64,000 bases of DNA. It comes from Cristatella mucedo (Eukaryota > Bryozoa > Phylactolaemata > Cristatellidae). Below, piece by piece: positions 10,691-21,264 of the stretch (the first letter of the stretch is position 1; each line of letters starts with the position of its first letter). The stretch covers positions 1 to 64,000 of the forward strand of contig WPIO01000252.1 of assembly GCA_009760855.2 (NCBI GenBank), given 5' to 3'. The notes under the pieces are model-generated. The model saw nothing but the letters and a program-made list of their open reading frames with translations, searched no databases and was not told where the DNA came from. The translations under genes and the position numbers were made by a program.

Positions 10691-11914
10691 CGAGCGAGCA
10701 GCTCTTTATCAACCGCTTTATTTACATTGCGGCTTGGTAATCTTTGTTGTCTTTCGGCTTTGTTATCTTTCGGCGTCTCTTTTTGGCTCTGTTGTCTTTT
10801 CCACAGGCGCCTGCAGGGGGTGGGGCAGGCTGAACGTTCATTGTTAGGTCTGTCGACGGCTGAGCCTGGCGACTGGCGGAGCAGCTAGGCACCGCCGGGC
10901 CGCTCGCGGTGCGGCACCGCCCCCCAGAGCCGGACAGACACGAACGAAGGATCCGAGAAAGAGGCCAGCACGGTGTCGAGTACAGCAGGGGGAGGGGGCT
11001 TGGAGCCCATTGGTCAGGCTGTCAGCCTCTTTTCCATTCTGTGCATGCAGTCGCCTGCTCACCGCCACCTCACCTTTCGGAATAGCAGCGAAGAACCGTG
11101 GAGATTGGTGTGATACAGCTACACTGAAGGAGTGACATTGGTGCAGAGATTGATACTTATTGAGGCAGTGCGAAGCTGCTGAGAAACGACTTATATTTGC
11201 TCTTAGTAAGTAATGGAGGTTGCCAACTGTCACCAACTGTGTTAGGGTGAGAACTAAGCATAGCATACGGGAGAGCAGCATGTCCGCATTAGTCATTCTG
11301 ACTCAGACCCCTGTGTAGGGTTGGCCAGCTCACGCCCTGTCACCATTAACGTGAGCCGCATTTGGTCTCACTGGGGAGGGGAGGCGGGGTGAAGGCACGA
11401 GTTACACAATAGGGTTGTCGTTGGGCTACAGTCGTTGACCTGCTTCCCAAGGCTACACGACAGCTGGCTTGCCTCGATCGGCTGAGACCGGTGCAGAAAT
11501 GAAATGAGAGCCACGTTTGTAATTGGGATTACTCACATGCCGGCGAGATCACTCGCTCGTGTACAAGCTCCAACCAGACTTCGCTCTCAGTGAGGCCTGA
11601 TGGTGAGGCAATCATTGTGAATAGTGCACTGGTACACAGGCCGCGTAATTGCTCTACGAGAAAAGCTCGTCGAAATGCTGTCACGCAAGATTCAGGCCAA
11701 CTCATTCACTGTTACTGGAATTGACATGCAACACCAGAGGGCAGGCGGCACAAAGCCGGATTCGAACCCGAAAAGTGAGCTCTAGCTCACCGATGCAACC
11801 GCAGCGGCTGCACTTTCATTATGTTACGCGCTAGGGGATCTATGTTTTATTCTGGTGGGGACATCTCTCGTATGTATGTATCCCCCATTTGTAACTCTAC
11901 AAAGCCTCAAAGAT
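10691..11914. other. No gene recognised
   Basis: Mixed composition; short frames only. Around 11750-11800 a weak box B-like GGATTCGAACCC (minus sense) suggests an old tRNA-SINE, too diverged to delimit. Confidence 0.35.
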
Positions 11915-12245
11915 TTAAGTAAGTGTTACAGCTTGCTCAATGGATAAGCGTCTTTCCATACGCAAACAGTAGCCAGCGGTTTTCATATCAAGCAACACTA
12001 TGAAAGTGAGAAACATTGCTAAGGCAGGACGGCAGTCAGGAAATTGAGTAGTATAGCAGCTCAGAATGATTGGAAAGATTGTGCCACAGTCGGCAGCAGG
12101 AAAGAAGATAATGTTGCCTAATGAATGTGGCAGTGAGTTCCACGGTCTAGGATCTGCTGAGCCAAAGCTTCTGGTGCCAACTGTATTTAAGCAAACAGGG
12201 CCTGCAATCGGCCCCAGCAATGCCCCACTGCAGCTGCCTCCTAAG
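11915..12245 (-). mobile_element. LINE-B, C-terminal ORF remnant
   Basis: A minus-strand frame contains TRSFGSADPRPWNSLPHSL, the recognisable C-terminal motif of L2/CR1-like LINE polymerases (SFGxAGPRLWNSLP). The following DNA matches the LINE-B copies at 49768 and 14012 (ADYGxxF, LSCY, ATHYLNC-type segment). It is 5'-truncated. Confidence 0.6.
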
Positions 12246-12247
12246 CC

Positions 12248-12412
12248 GCCTTAGTCTGGCCCAAAGGTTAAGGTGACAGCTTTTCACGACCGAGGTCAAG
12301 GTCAATCCGACTATTGACCGAGGTAGTGGCTCGAGCCTTATGGCTTTTGCAAAGCGACTGGGCAGAGAAAAAGCTCTCTTAGGTGGCTACACGAATGAAT
12401 TTTATGTAATCT
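12248..12412 (+). mobile_element. SINE-1 copy, diverged
   Basis: AGTCTGGCCCAAAGGTTAAGG head, GTGGCTCGAGCC box B-like core and tail AAGCGACTGGGCAGAG...GCTCTCTTAGGTGGCTACACGAATGAATTTTAT. It has a 30-base internal insertion relative to the 4105 copy. Confidence 0.6.
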
Positions 12413-13291
12413 TTATTCTTTTAGGCTAGGCAAAGGAGAGGAAGTGCTTGGTGCAGGGGCAGGCTTCCCAGCGCCGATAGCAAGAATGTACAGGTATCAT
12501 GGAATTCGTTTTATTCACTCGAATTACAAAGTGCTCATACTTGAATTACGATGACATATTTTCGTGTACTCTGAAATATTACCTTGAAGTCAACGAAAAG
12601 AAGGTTATGCTGAGAGCGTTGCGAAAGTCGTGAATGCGCATACACTGCCGTCTAGGGCTGCTGCTTTTTCGGGTGACAAGGTCAAATACTTGCCGAATAC
12701 CTGGACTGAACTGACAACAGCGATTCGGATCTTTCGTTGGAACGACGCTGAGAGGAGGAAGCTGTGCCGAGGAAACTGCTCACAGGAAACTGGGTGTAAG
12801 AACACTACAAGCTCATTCTTAGGGTTTCTCACTTAGCGATTGCAGCAGGAAGTGCAGCATGTGATCAGTGAAGGACCAGCAGTTCGAATGACTAAAAATA
12901 GATAAAATCAATGAATAATTAATAAATAAATAAATGAGTAACAACGAAATAAACGTGACCACGTGACCGAAGCAAACACGGATGCCTCTAACAGCTGCTT
13001 ACGGGGCTTGGAAATGTTTCCGAACAACTGAGATCGGCTGCCAATCAGTAACAGACAGGTAACTTTAAGGAACAACAGGCGGCACCAGGCCACCCACGTC
13101 TTGTAGCTCTCCAGCTATCTTAAATTTTGCATTATTTTCGACAAATGTTAGCTTCTGCTGCGAAGTGTAGTTATAACTGAAAAAGTCTATCCGTCTATCC
13201 CTGGCTCATTCTCATCGTCCCTCTTCCTGCTATAGATTTCTTAATGTCATCTCTCTTTCCCATTTCCTACCTTCTCTCTGTCTCTGCCTGA

Positions 13292-13294
<3 letters not shown>
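12413..13294. other. No gene recognised
   Basis: Frames at 12605-12836 on both strands overlap and have no domain. A/T-rich simple sequence occurs near 12900-12950. Confidence 0.4.

Positions 13295-13363
<69 letters not shown>
13295..13363. repeat. (TC)n microsatellite
   Basis: About 34 uninterrupted TC units inside a wider CT-rich zone (13260-13450). The RE/ER-type frames across it are artefacts. Confidence 0.95.
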
Positions 13364-13367
<4 letters not shown>

Positions 13368-13579
13368 GTCTGTCTCTGACTCTTTCTCACAGCCACTCTC
13401 TCTCTCTGTCTCTGTCTCTATCTCCATCTATCACTGTCTGTCTGTCTCTGTTCTCTCGTCATCTCGGACATCCCTCGCACTAAATTTATATCTGATGGTA
13501 AAATCCAGTCTTTTGCTCGTATGCATAACAAGTCTAGTACTTGCTTCCAGGTGTGTTTGCTTGCTGGTTGTTTGCCTGC

Positions 13580-13770
13580 TGCTACCAGCCACATCTACAT
13601 GTTGACCCTGTGCATGTCACATTTAACGATTTGATGCTGGATGACATTTCCAAATGTTACCACTAACCATTTGGTTATGTTTTCTTCACAGCATCAATAA
13701 TATGCCGAAACGGACATTCAGTTCTCTGAGGTTACTATACACATGTATTAGTATTGCTATTATTATTAGG
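13580..13770 (+). mobile_element. LINE-A 3' UTR and degenerate tail
   Basis: It carries the LINE-A landmarks CATGTTGACCCTGTGCATGTCAC and CACTAACCATTTGGTTATG, then a worn hairpin (CAGTTCTCTGAGG...) and an ATT run. Confidence 0.5.
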
Positions 13771-13924
13771 TACAGTCACTACCTGCATTTATCTTACACC
13801 CTTCTAGTCTTGGGTCAAGACGCAAGGTGCATCAGCTTAGGTCTCTTCGCCAAAAGGAATTCATTTTTTAGCCGGGTGCTTTATGCCCAACGGCTGGGCG
13901 TGATCGAGTGCACATTACTAGCCA

Positions 13925-14013
13925 TAATTTAACTTAATTTAATTTCATTTAATTTCATTTTAATTTAACTTAATTTAATTTAACTTAATTTAATTTAACT
14001 TAATTTAACTTTT
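13925..14013. repeat. A/T-rich tandem repeat (TTTAACTTAAT-type)
   Basis: About eight imperfect repeats of TTAATTTAACTTAATTTAAT and TTTCATTTAA variants, ending where a LINE-B fragment begins. Confidence 0.8.
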
Positions 14014-14575
14014 AGCTCCTTAGGTTCCGTCTCGGCTTGATTATTGTAATTCCCTTTTGGCTGGGCTACCAAAGAAAGCAATTAGACCATTGCAGCTGAC
14101 TATGAAAATGGCTGCAGTAAGGCTATTCTTCCAGTCCCACAGGTTTGAGCATGTGTCTCCTTTGCTAAAAGAACTATGGTGGATGCCAGCTGAACTGCTG
14201 CATCAGGTGTTCGCGCCCACGCAAACAATTAGCTATTCCATTAATCAGCTTAAAGACCGTTGGCGACAGAAGCATTGTCTCTGCAGGTCCTAGACTGTGC
14301 AACTCGCTCTCACAATTCTTACGAAACGACAACTACTTTCCTACTGCTGACTATGGCACATCTTTTTCAGCGGTCCTGAGCTGCTACTTCCATGCTACTC
14401 ACTACCTCAAGTGCTCTCCTGACTCTGCTATGCTTCCCACTTTCTCGTTGTTGCGTGAGACGAAGTCTGTTGGCTACCGAATGCGTACCGAAAGCCGCTT
14501 AGGCTGTGAGCGCCGCCCTGTTTAAAGCTCTCCTTCGTAGCACCCACATGGTCTTTATGACTGTGGAGTTACCAC
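14012..14575 (+). mobile_element. LINE-B, 3' portion
   Basis: It begins in the RT/C-terminal ORF (LDYCNSLL-type DNA: CTCGGCTTGATTATTGTAATTC), passes through a frame with HRFEHVSPLLKELWWMP, and continues to the 3' segment with GACGAAGTCTGTTGGCTACCG and CACCCACATGGTCTTTATGACTGTGGAGTTAC. Frames are broken. It is the longest plus-strand LINE-B apart from the copy at 37775. Confidence 0.6.
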
Positions 14576-14997
14576 GATCATCTTCAAGTTGGCTTTAGCA
14601 TTTTGGCAGTTTCTATTTTCATTATTAAACGACGATTTCAGATTTCAGATTTCAGGATACGGGACGTGCGGCTTAGCCGGATTTGGATATACAGTAAATT
14701 ACCGAAGTTAGTTACCATGTTGAACTTACTTATTTGATCAATGCCCACGGCCGAAAACTTGCTGTCGCTTGGCAAAACAATGCTGCATTAGCAAGCTTGA
14801 CACCATGCCTTGCACCAAGCAATGAGTACCAGGACTTCCAGGCACAATTTAGGCTTTCACTTCTATAAAGAATACACTCAGCTGTACTTTTGCTTTGATC
14901 CCTCTCAGCCCTCGAGCATTTCGAACTCTCTTAACTCCATTGTTGCGTGTACTGATGACATCAACACATGAATGGCAGCAAACTTTCTTAAAGTGAA

Positions 14998-15475
14998 TGG
15001 TAGTAATGATACTAATACTAATAATAGTAATGCACTTGATAAAGCACCCTCAGAGAAATCAATCTCTTTCTTGGCGCTTTACATTTGCTGCAAAGGGAAA
15101 TGCAATGGGAAATGCAAAGGGAAACACGATCGAATGGTCAGTGATGTCATGCTTGATAAGCAGCATGATTAACATGGTTAAGGGTGACATGCAGAGGATC
15201 AGCATGCAAGTGTGATTAGAGGCAGCATGCACAGTGTCAGCACATACAAGCACATAAAAGACTAATCACAGGGACACACTAAATGCTGTCATAAATAGGT
15301 GCTTTTTTTAATATATTTTTAAAATATGGTCAAGTCAGGGGATGTCGTTATGCAAGTCGGGTCGGGAGTGAGTTCCAGGCCTTGGGAGCATGTGAACTAA
15401 ATATATGGTCTCCAAAAGATTTGAGGTTTGTATTTGAGGTATAAGTAAACAGCAAACTAACTACTTATGCATAAA
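14998..15475 (-). mobile_element. LINE-A, 3' portion
   Basis: Minus-strand copy from the ATT tail and hairpin (15030-15090) through the 3' UTR (CAGCATGCAAGTGTGATTAG...) into the end of the ORF (CCAGGCCTTGGGAGCATGTGAACTAAA). It lies head-to-head with the next copy. Confidence 0.75.
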
Positions 15476-16262
15476 TACAGTGTGATTCAGAAATTGGTAA
15501 GGCTAACGCCTAAAGTCGGCTGTGCCAGCCTGTCTCCAGTTGAATTTGCACGAAATCTAGGTGTCATGTTCTAAAGTGACCTTTCGTTAGACGACCAAAT
15601 CAGCTCCACAATCAAATCTGCATACTTTCAGCTGCGTAAAACTGCTAAAATTCGAGCTTGTTTAGACAGGGATACCATATCCAAGTTGGTCCATGCATTT
15701 GTGACATCCTGTCTTGACTTCTATAACTCAACTGCTTGTTGATCTACTGGCCTGTGCAATCAGGTGCTTACAGCTGGTACAAAACCCTGCAGCTCGGCTT
15801 GCCTGTCGTGAGCATTGCACTTGCCACGTCTCACCACTTCTCGGCGACTTGAACTGGCTTACAGTCAAGCAACGCATCGACTTCCAAGTTTTATCCCTCA
15901 CTTTTAGGTCCCTTCATTCACAGGCTTCAGCCTACCTATCAGATCTACTCCCCCAGCAGGCTAAGCATCCAACTGCGGTGCTTTTCGGAATAAAACTGTT
16001 TACCCACCACCTTGTACAACTCTCACACCCTTTGGAAACTGCCTTTTGCTTCTATGCTCCCAAAGTATGCATCTCACTACTGAAATGCATCACGACATAC
16101 CCTGACTTAACATTCATATAAAAATTAAAAATGCACCTACTTAGAACAGCATTTAGTGGGTCCGTGTGATTCGTCCTTTCGTTATGCGTGCTGAGACTGT
16201 TGCATGCTGCCACTAACCGCACTTGCATGCTGAATCTGTGCATGCACTCCTAACCATGCTAA
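15476..16262 (+). mobile_element. LINE-A, ORF end and 3' UTR, no tail
   Basis: It encodes, with frameshifts and stops, the RT thumb and C-terminal region: PVEFARNLGVMF, SDLSLDDQISSTIKSAYFQL, KLVHAFVTSCLDFYNST, then LNWLTVKQRIDFQVLSLTFR. This is the typical L2/CR1-like order. The 3' end stops at TCCTAACCATG without the hairpin. It reaches the same 5' limit as the copies at 27497 and 58615. Confidence 0.75.
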
Positions 16263-16380
16263 CCATCTTTGGCCCACTTTCCACTATTCTGTCCCCATTC
16301 TCACTCACACTCTGATTCCTCGGTTTGCCTTCCACCTACTGGGAGCCCCATTTACCACACACGTACGCATGCATGCACGC

Positions 16381-16474
16381 GCACAAACACACACACACAC
16401 ACACACACACACCTACACACACTTACACAGATGCACACACACATACATACACACACACACACACACTTACACAG

Positions 16475-16516
<42 letters not shown>

Positions 16517-16605
16517 GCACGCACACACACACACACACTCACACACTCACACAGACACACACACACACACACACTTACTCACACACTCACACAGACACAC
16601 GTACG

Positions 16606-16659
<54 letters not shown>

Positions 16660-16684
16660 CAAGACTTACAGACTTACACAGATG

Positions 16685-16717
<33 letters not shown>

Positions 16718-16770
16718 ACACACGCACACGCACACACACGCGCACACAGCCGCACATACACACGTACGCA
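16381..16770. repeat. Compound (CA)n microsatellite
   Basis: Nearly 400 bases of CA repeats broken by TACACA, GCACG and ACTT interruptions. The histidine/threonine-rich frames over it are not genes. Confidence 0.95.
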
Positions 16771-16957
16771 CATGTGTGTGAACAGGCGCACACGCAAGTA
16801 TGCAGAACCGCCCACGACAGAGTTTGAATGACGAAAGCCAGGTTGCCGATGGCAGCAACGTGGCTACGGTTATCGGGGTAATCATGCTGGTGCTCATCAT
16901 TCTCAGAATGAATCTCAGCAAAGGCATTATCAGAATCAAAATCGAGTAACGCACGGC

Positions 16958-16981
16958 GTAAGTAAGTAAGTAAGTAAGTAA
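16958..16981. repeat. (GTAA)6
   Basis: Six GTAA units. Short tetranucleotide microsatellite. Confidence 0.9.
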
Positions 16982-17094
16982 TGCCGTGGGCCGATCGCCG
17001 AGATCTATGGTAGGCAGCCCCCACCCAGCGACTCTCCTCAAGCTCCGCTTCGTTCGGTGCGTTGGGCAAAATAGATATAAATAATATTCGCATT

Positions 17095-17205
17095 GCATTA
17101 GTATAGCGACCCCAGAGAACCTAAACCTCTCTCTCTCTCTCTCACTCTCTTTCTCCCCCACTCTCTCTGTCTCTCTCTCGGCACTTTGCACATGCTGCAC
17201 AGGAA
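17095..17205 (-). mobile_element. LINE-A tail with an expanded TC tract
   Basis: As read on the plus strand: GCATTAGTATAGCGACCCCAGAGAACCTAAACCTCT, a CT-rich run of about 70 bases, then CGGCACTTTGCACATGCTGCA. The ends match the LINE-A tail on the minus strand. The run sits where the TCTCT hairpin arm belongs, so the arm appears to have grown into a microsatellite. Confidence 0.55.
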
Positions 17206-17705
17206 GACGGCTTACGCGGCAAAGCTAAAGCCAGCAGACAGCGTTCGGGCAGGACAGGGAGCTGAGGGATCCATTGCTGGCGACCGTGCGCATCCGGTAG
17301 AAACCGTCGAAAGCAGCAGCAGCAGCAGCAGCAGCGGTCGCACGCTGTGCCTTTGGCACAGCTCGATGGAGCTCCGGAAGAAGAAGCCGACATCGAGCGA
17401 CATCGGGCGACTTAAGAAGCAGGCTCGGGCCCCTTAGGAGGGAGTAGCTGAACACTGCTGGGGCGGGCCATCTATAACGACTGGCTGGCTGGGTCAAGGT
17501 TTCTTATTCATATACACACACATATATGCATATATACCTATAATAAAAGTCCTGGTTTATTCACAGTGCACACACGCACACACAGTGCACGACCAGTGTT
17601 ACGTGCTGGCTCCTGCTGCATTCCAAGCGATCTGATGGACCACCCTCCAATTGCATGTCCCAGGCATACAAGTCGCAAAAAAATATGTCTTCGGGTACAC
17701 GTCTG
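17206..17705. other. No gene recognised; (CAG)n at 17311-17335
   Basis: A short GC-rich patch with a CAG run that would read as poly-Ser or poly-Ala/Leu depending on frame. No frame on either strand has a domain. Confidence 0.4.
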
Positions 17706-17842
17706 CTTATGCAACGACAACTACTCTCCTACTGCCGACTATGGCTCATCCTTTTCAGCAGTCATGAGCTGCTACTTCTACGCTACTCACTACCTTAACT
17801 GCTCTCCTGACTCTGCTATGCTTCCGCCTATTCCTTGCATTT
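17706..17842 (+). mobile_element. LINE-B fragment (5' half of an interrupted copy)
   Basis: GCAACGACAACTACTCTCCTACTGCCGACTATGGCTCATCC through CTGACTCTGCTATGCTTCC matches the copy at 14330-14440. It breaks off and resumes at 18196, with a LINE-A between. Confidence 0.65.
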
Positions 17843-18195
17843 AGTTCGTATGCTCCCAAAGCCTGGAACTCCCTCCCGACCTGCGTCAGAACATCCCCTG
17901 ACCTGACCACATTTAAAAGGAACTAAAACACACACCTATTTAGGACAGCATTTAGTGGGTCACTGTGATTCGTCCTTCATGTGCTTATGCATGCTGACAC
18001 TGTGCATGCTGCCACTAACCACATTTGCATGCTGACCCTGTGCATGTCACCCCTAACCATATTATTCATTCTGTTTGTTTTTCAAGCATGATTTTACTTA
18101 CCATTTAATTGCATTTTCCTTTGCAGCAAATGTAAAGTGCATAGAAAGAGATTAAATTCTCTGAGGGCGCTTTATCAAGTGCGTTATTAGTATTT
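17843..18195 (+). mobile_element. LINE-A inserted in LINE-B
   Basis: The 3' end of LINE-A: AGTTCGTATGCTCCCAAAGCCTGGAACTCC (ORF end), the 3' UTR with GCATGCTGACCCTGTGCATGTCACCC, and the hairpin AAAGTGCATAGAAAGAGATTAAATTCTCTGAGGGCGCTTT. The LINE-B flanks continue each other, so this insertion is the younger event. Confidence 0.75.
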
Positions 18196-18340
18196 GTTGT
18201 GTGAGACGAAGTCTGTTGGCTACCGAATGTGTACCGAAAGCCGCTTAGGCTGTGAGTGCACTATACATAACTCTCCTGCGTAACACCCCACATGGTCTTT
18301 ATGACTTTGTGGAGTTACTGACGGAGATACAATTCAATAC
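18196..18340 (+). mobile_element. LINE-B fragment (3' half of the interrupted copy)
   Basis: It resumes with TGTGAGACGAAGTCTGTTGGCTACCGAATG and ends GTGGAGTTACTGACGGAGATACAATTCAATACATTT, the LINE-B terminus with its ATACATT-type tail. Confidence 0.65.
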
Positions 18341-18379
18341 ATTTCGTGAGAGCTGCACGAGCACTTCACCGAGACACTT

Positions 18380-18382
<3 letters not shown>

Positions 18383-18453
<71 letters not shown>
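18383..18453. repeat. (AG)n microsatellite
   Basis: About 35 AG units, some 200 bases past the stop codon of the first KMO gene (KMO is on the minus strand). Confidence 0.95.
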
Positions 18454-18455
<2 letters not shown>

Positions 18456-18655
18456 CGATATTCCGACGTCTCCGACGAGTCCTTTCCTCTACAGCATGGC
18501 AGACCAGGGCCGTCGACTGACAAGCCAGTCTCCAGTCTCTCGTCGTCATCCTCGTCATCACACCTGCCCACAGCCAGCTAATCACGACCAGCAGGTCACA
18601 ACCAGTCAGACTGGCCAGGCCAGACTGCCAGTTCCATAAAGCCGACGACGATGGT

Positions 18656-20224
18656 CTAGATCGACTGACCAATGGCCAACCGCATACCGAGAGCATCCTT
18701 GACCCCTCGAGCGCACACGGCCAATACTGCCGCGCAGCGGTCGCCACGAAAAGCGCCTGAGTGCCACAGCGCGGCTGCCGCTGCTGCCATCGCAAGCGCT
18801 CCGCCGACGTTGAACGCCCTGCTGATCGTGCGGTCCTGCCACGCCCGATTCGCCACACACTGGTGGTAGCGCGTTCGTGTGAACGACACGCTCGTGTACA
18901 GCGGCAGCCAGGCGTCGGCCAGCAGCCAGTGCAGCACGTTGTCCACCTTCTTTCTCGCGACGAACGACCAGCTGTTGACGTGTGCTCGCATCTCGACGTA
19001 GTTGGCCATTGCCAGGTCGCACATGGCGTGTGCATCAATGCACCGCTGCTCGGAGAAGGCACTGAAGGCAGCTGCGAAGTCGGGGCTGCCGCCACTGCTG
19101 CTACTGCCGTGCATCGTCAGCAGCTCGTCTAGAATGAGGCAGTCCTCGAAGCCGGCGTTCATGCCCTGCCCGTAGAAGGGCACCATGGCGTGCGCAGCGT
19201 CGCCGAGCAGCACGGCACGTCCACCGTGGTGGAACGGTTCGCAGCGGACCGACACGAGCGGCAGCGCCCGGCCCGAGTGGAACGCTCTCACCAGGTTCTC
19301 CTCTCCGATGATGGGCAGCGAGTCGGGAAAGTGGCGCCGGAAGAAGCACGTCACGTCGTCGTCGTTGCGAAGCTGGCCGAACATGTCGAACGGCATGAAG
19401 AGCGTGCCGGTGAACGAGCGGTCGGCATTGGGCAGGCCGATCATCATGAACTCGTCTCGAGCCCAGATGTGCAGGTAGTTGGCCTCCATGGCGTACTCGC
19501 GCTCGCCACCGCTTTCGCTAACTTTGGCCGGCATCGGCACCTCCACATAGCCGTGCGAGATGTACTCCTGGCTGAAGTTGAGGCGCGTCTTGGCCTGCAT
19601 CTCCTGGCGCACGAGCGAGTAAGCTCCGTCGCACGCGAAGATGGCGTCGACTCGGTACGCCAGCGGCCGTTCACCGTCGGCCGAGCCGTCCTGCTCGCCC
19701 TCGCTCGGTCGGCCGCCGCCGGCGAGGAAGTGCAGCTCGCCGGCGTCCAGGTCGACCTTGACCAGGCGATGCTCGAACAGGACCGTGACGCCGGCGAGCG
19801 ACTCGGCGGCAGTGAGCAGGATCTCGTTGAGCCGCCGCCGGTCGATGGACAGCAGGTACTGGTCGTCGCTAGTGCCGTAGCGGATGGGCCGCCGGCGTCC
19901 GTCCAGGTCGTGTATCATTCGCGAGTGCATGGGGATGGCCTCGGCGACGACGGCGCTCTCGAGCCCGACGGCGGCGAGCGCCGCTCGACCGCGGCACGAC
20001 AGCGCCATGTTGATGCTGCGGCCCGGCACGTGCTCCATGCGGCGAATGTCGGGCCGACGCTCGAACAGCAGCACGCGCACGTCGCCGCGCCGCGCCAGGA
20101 AGCACGCCTGCAGGCAGCCGACCAGGCCGCCGCCCACCACGGCCACTGTGGCCATTGGCTGGCCGCCGCAGCCGCTACCGCGGCTATCGCCGGCCTTCAT
20201 CTGCTGCTCCTCGTCAGCCTCCAT
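18656..20224 (-). CDS. KMO: Kynurenine 3-monooxygenase, copy 1
   Basis: Single-exon frame of 522 codons for a FAD-dependent aromatic hydroxylase that converts L-kynurenine to 3-hydroxykynurenine with NADPH and oxygen in tryptophan catabolism; animal KMO sits in the outer mitochondrial membrane. The FAD-binding motif VAVVGGGLVGCLQACFLA is near residues 27-44. It is followed by GRSINMALSCRGRAALAAVG, the substrate-pocket region RMIHDLDGRRRPIRYGT, IFACDGAYSLVR, NYLHIWARDEFMMIGLPN and the second FAD motif GDAAHAMVPFYGQGMNAGFE (341-360). A hydrophobic alanine-rich segment near the C-terminus fits the membrane anchor. Length is close to the 480-500 residues usual in animals. I chose ATG at 20224 because it aligns with the start of copy 2; the frame is open further upstream but offers only a GTG. 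The absence of introns is unusual for animal KMO. The last 45 residues differ from copy 2. It looks intact. Confidence 0.95.
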   Translation of the reverse strand: MEADEEQQMKAGDSRGSGCGGQPMATVAVVGGGLVGCLQACFLARRGDVRVLLFERRPDIRRMEHVPGRSINMALSCRGRAALAAVGLESAVVAEAIPMHSRMIHDLDGRRRPIRYGTSDDQYLLSIDRRRLNEILLTAAESLAGVTVLFEHRLVKVDLDAGELHFLAGGGRPSEGEQDGSADGERPLAYRVDAIFACDGAYSLVRQEMQAKTRLNFSQEYISHGYVEVPMPAKVSESGGEREYAMEANYLHIWARDEFMMIGLPNADRSFTGTLFMPFDMFGQLRNDDDVTCFFRRHFPDSLPIIGEENLVRAFHSGRALPLVSVRCEPFHHGGRAVLLGDAAHAMVPFYGQGMNAGFEDCLILDELLTMHGSSSSGGSPDFAAAFSAFSEQRCIDAHAMCDLAMANYVEMRAHVNSWSFVARKKVDNVLHWLLADAWLPLYTSVSFTRTRYHQCVANRAWQDRTISRAFNVGGALAMAAAAAALWHSGAFRGDRCAAVLAVCARGVKDALGMRLAIGQSI

Positions 20225-20345
20225 CGTGCGAACCCGTGCGAAGGGCAGGCCGAATCTGTTCGAAATTGACGAGGCTGCGCCCGAGCCGGAAGCTTGTAAG
20301 CGCTCTCTCGCTCGCTCGCGTCCTCGCGTGCGCTCACGAGGCGGC
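20225..20345 (-). promoter_or_regulatory. 5' flank of KMO copy 1, conserved with copy 2
   Basis: The bases just upstream of the ATG match the flank of copy 2 (31443-31560) at most positions, including GGGCAGGCCGAA and GCCCGAGCC(G/A)AAGCTTG(T/C)AAGCGCTC, with small indels. This shows that the duplication carried the upstream region. It may include 5' UTR or promoter. No TATA box was recognised. Confidence 0.5.
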
Positions 20346-20631
20346 CCACGAGGCACGGCGGCGCAGGTTACCTAACCGTAGCGACGCCGGAAACGCGACC
20401 TTCCCGGACGAAAGCGAGGCGCGCGACCCCTGGCGTCCGGCCCGGCCGGGCTTCGCCTCCCTGTGCCGCCCGCGACCTCCGCTCTGCTCAGCCTTCTGAT
20501 GCGGCTTCCTGCTGTGAGCTTTTAGCGCCAATTTGCGTTGAAAAAAATTGCGTTGCTTTTGGCACTTCACAATATCCACAGCGGCGCTGCGGCGGCGGCA
20601 CTAGCAAGAAGCCGCAATTGCCGCCGCAGCT
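20346..20631. other. GC-rich DNA upstream of KMO copy 1
   Basis: CpG-rich stretch continuing from the KMO gene to about 20500, then mixed sequence. It is probably part of the promoter region; no element was identified. Confidence 0.3.
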
Positions 20632-20709
20632 GGATCGCGTTTCCTTTGCAGCAAATGAAAAGCGCCTAGAAAGAGATTTGAGTTCTCCGAGGGCGCTTTA
20701 CCCAGTGCA

Positions 20710-20758
<49 letters not shown>
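20632..20758 (+). mobile_element. LINE-A tail with long (TTA)n
   Basis: GCGTTTCCTTTGCAGCAAATG, the hairpin AAAGCGCCTAGAAAGAGATTTGAGTTCTCCGAGGGCGCTTT and about 15 TTA units (20713-20758). Confidence 0.75.
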
Positions 20759-21135
20759 CAGCTGGGCCGGGGATTATCCAAGTTGCTGGCCGCCGGGTAC
20801 TCGCTCGGGCCTGGCTGTGCCAGACACTGAATCAGTGGCGTCCCGTATCTATAGACCCTGAGGGGGGACTACTGCCGCCGCTTTGTGCCAGTATTAACCG
20901 TGCTTCGCTGGCTCAGAATGGACATAGTGAATGCGCTCGCGGTTCGCACCCTTCAAGAATGACAGGCCCGGATGCTGAACCCGCGCTCTGGATGTCCTAA
21001 ATTGTAGTTTCAGCAAGCTGCCTCTCGACCCTTGAGGTTGACCCTAAAAGCGCGCCCAGAGCAAGCGCTGTCAGCCACACCCACGAGGCTCTTACTCTGT
21101 GCTTATGTAATCTGAATCATTTGGTAATTCAAATA
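20759..21135. other. No gene recognised
   Basis: A GC-moderate stretch with chance frames only. No repeat family was identified. Confidence 0.4.
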
Positions 21136-21228
21136 TACGCTGGCTTGGTCCGGCGGTTAAGGTGTTCGCCCCGACCAAGGTCTGACTGAGGTTGCTGGCT
21201 GAGCCCTGAGGCGTACGTGAAGCGCCTG

Positions 21229-21264
<36 letters not shown>

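Noticed and set aside
16269-17200. Long His/Thr- and Cys/Val-rich frames
   Set aside because: They are translations of the (CA)n microsatellite in different phases.
19190-20269. 359-codon frame antisense to KMO copy 1 (and a 415-codon one at 30693-31940 antisense to copy 2)
   Set aside because: It mirrors a GC-rich, strongly conserved enzyme gene; its translation is V/A/R-rich with no domain. It is a composition shadow.
20225-20356. 44-residue N-terminal extension of KMO copy 1
   Set aside because: It would need a GTG start, is arginine-rich, and copy 2 starts at the equivalent ATG.
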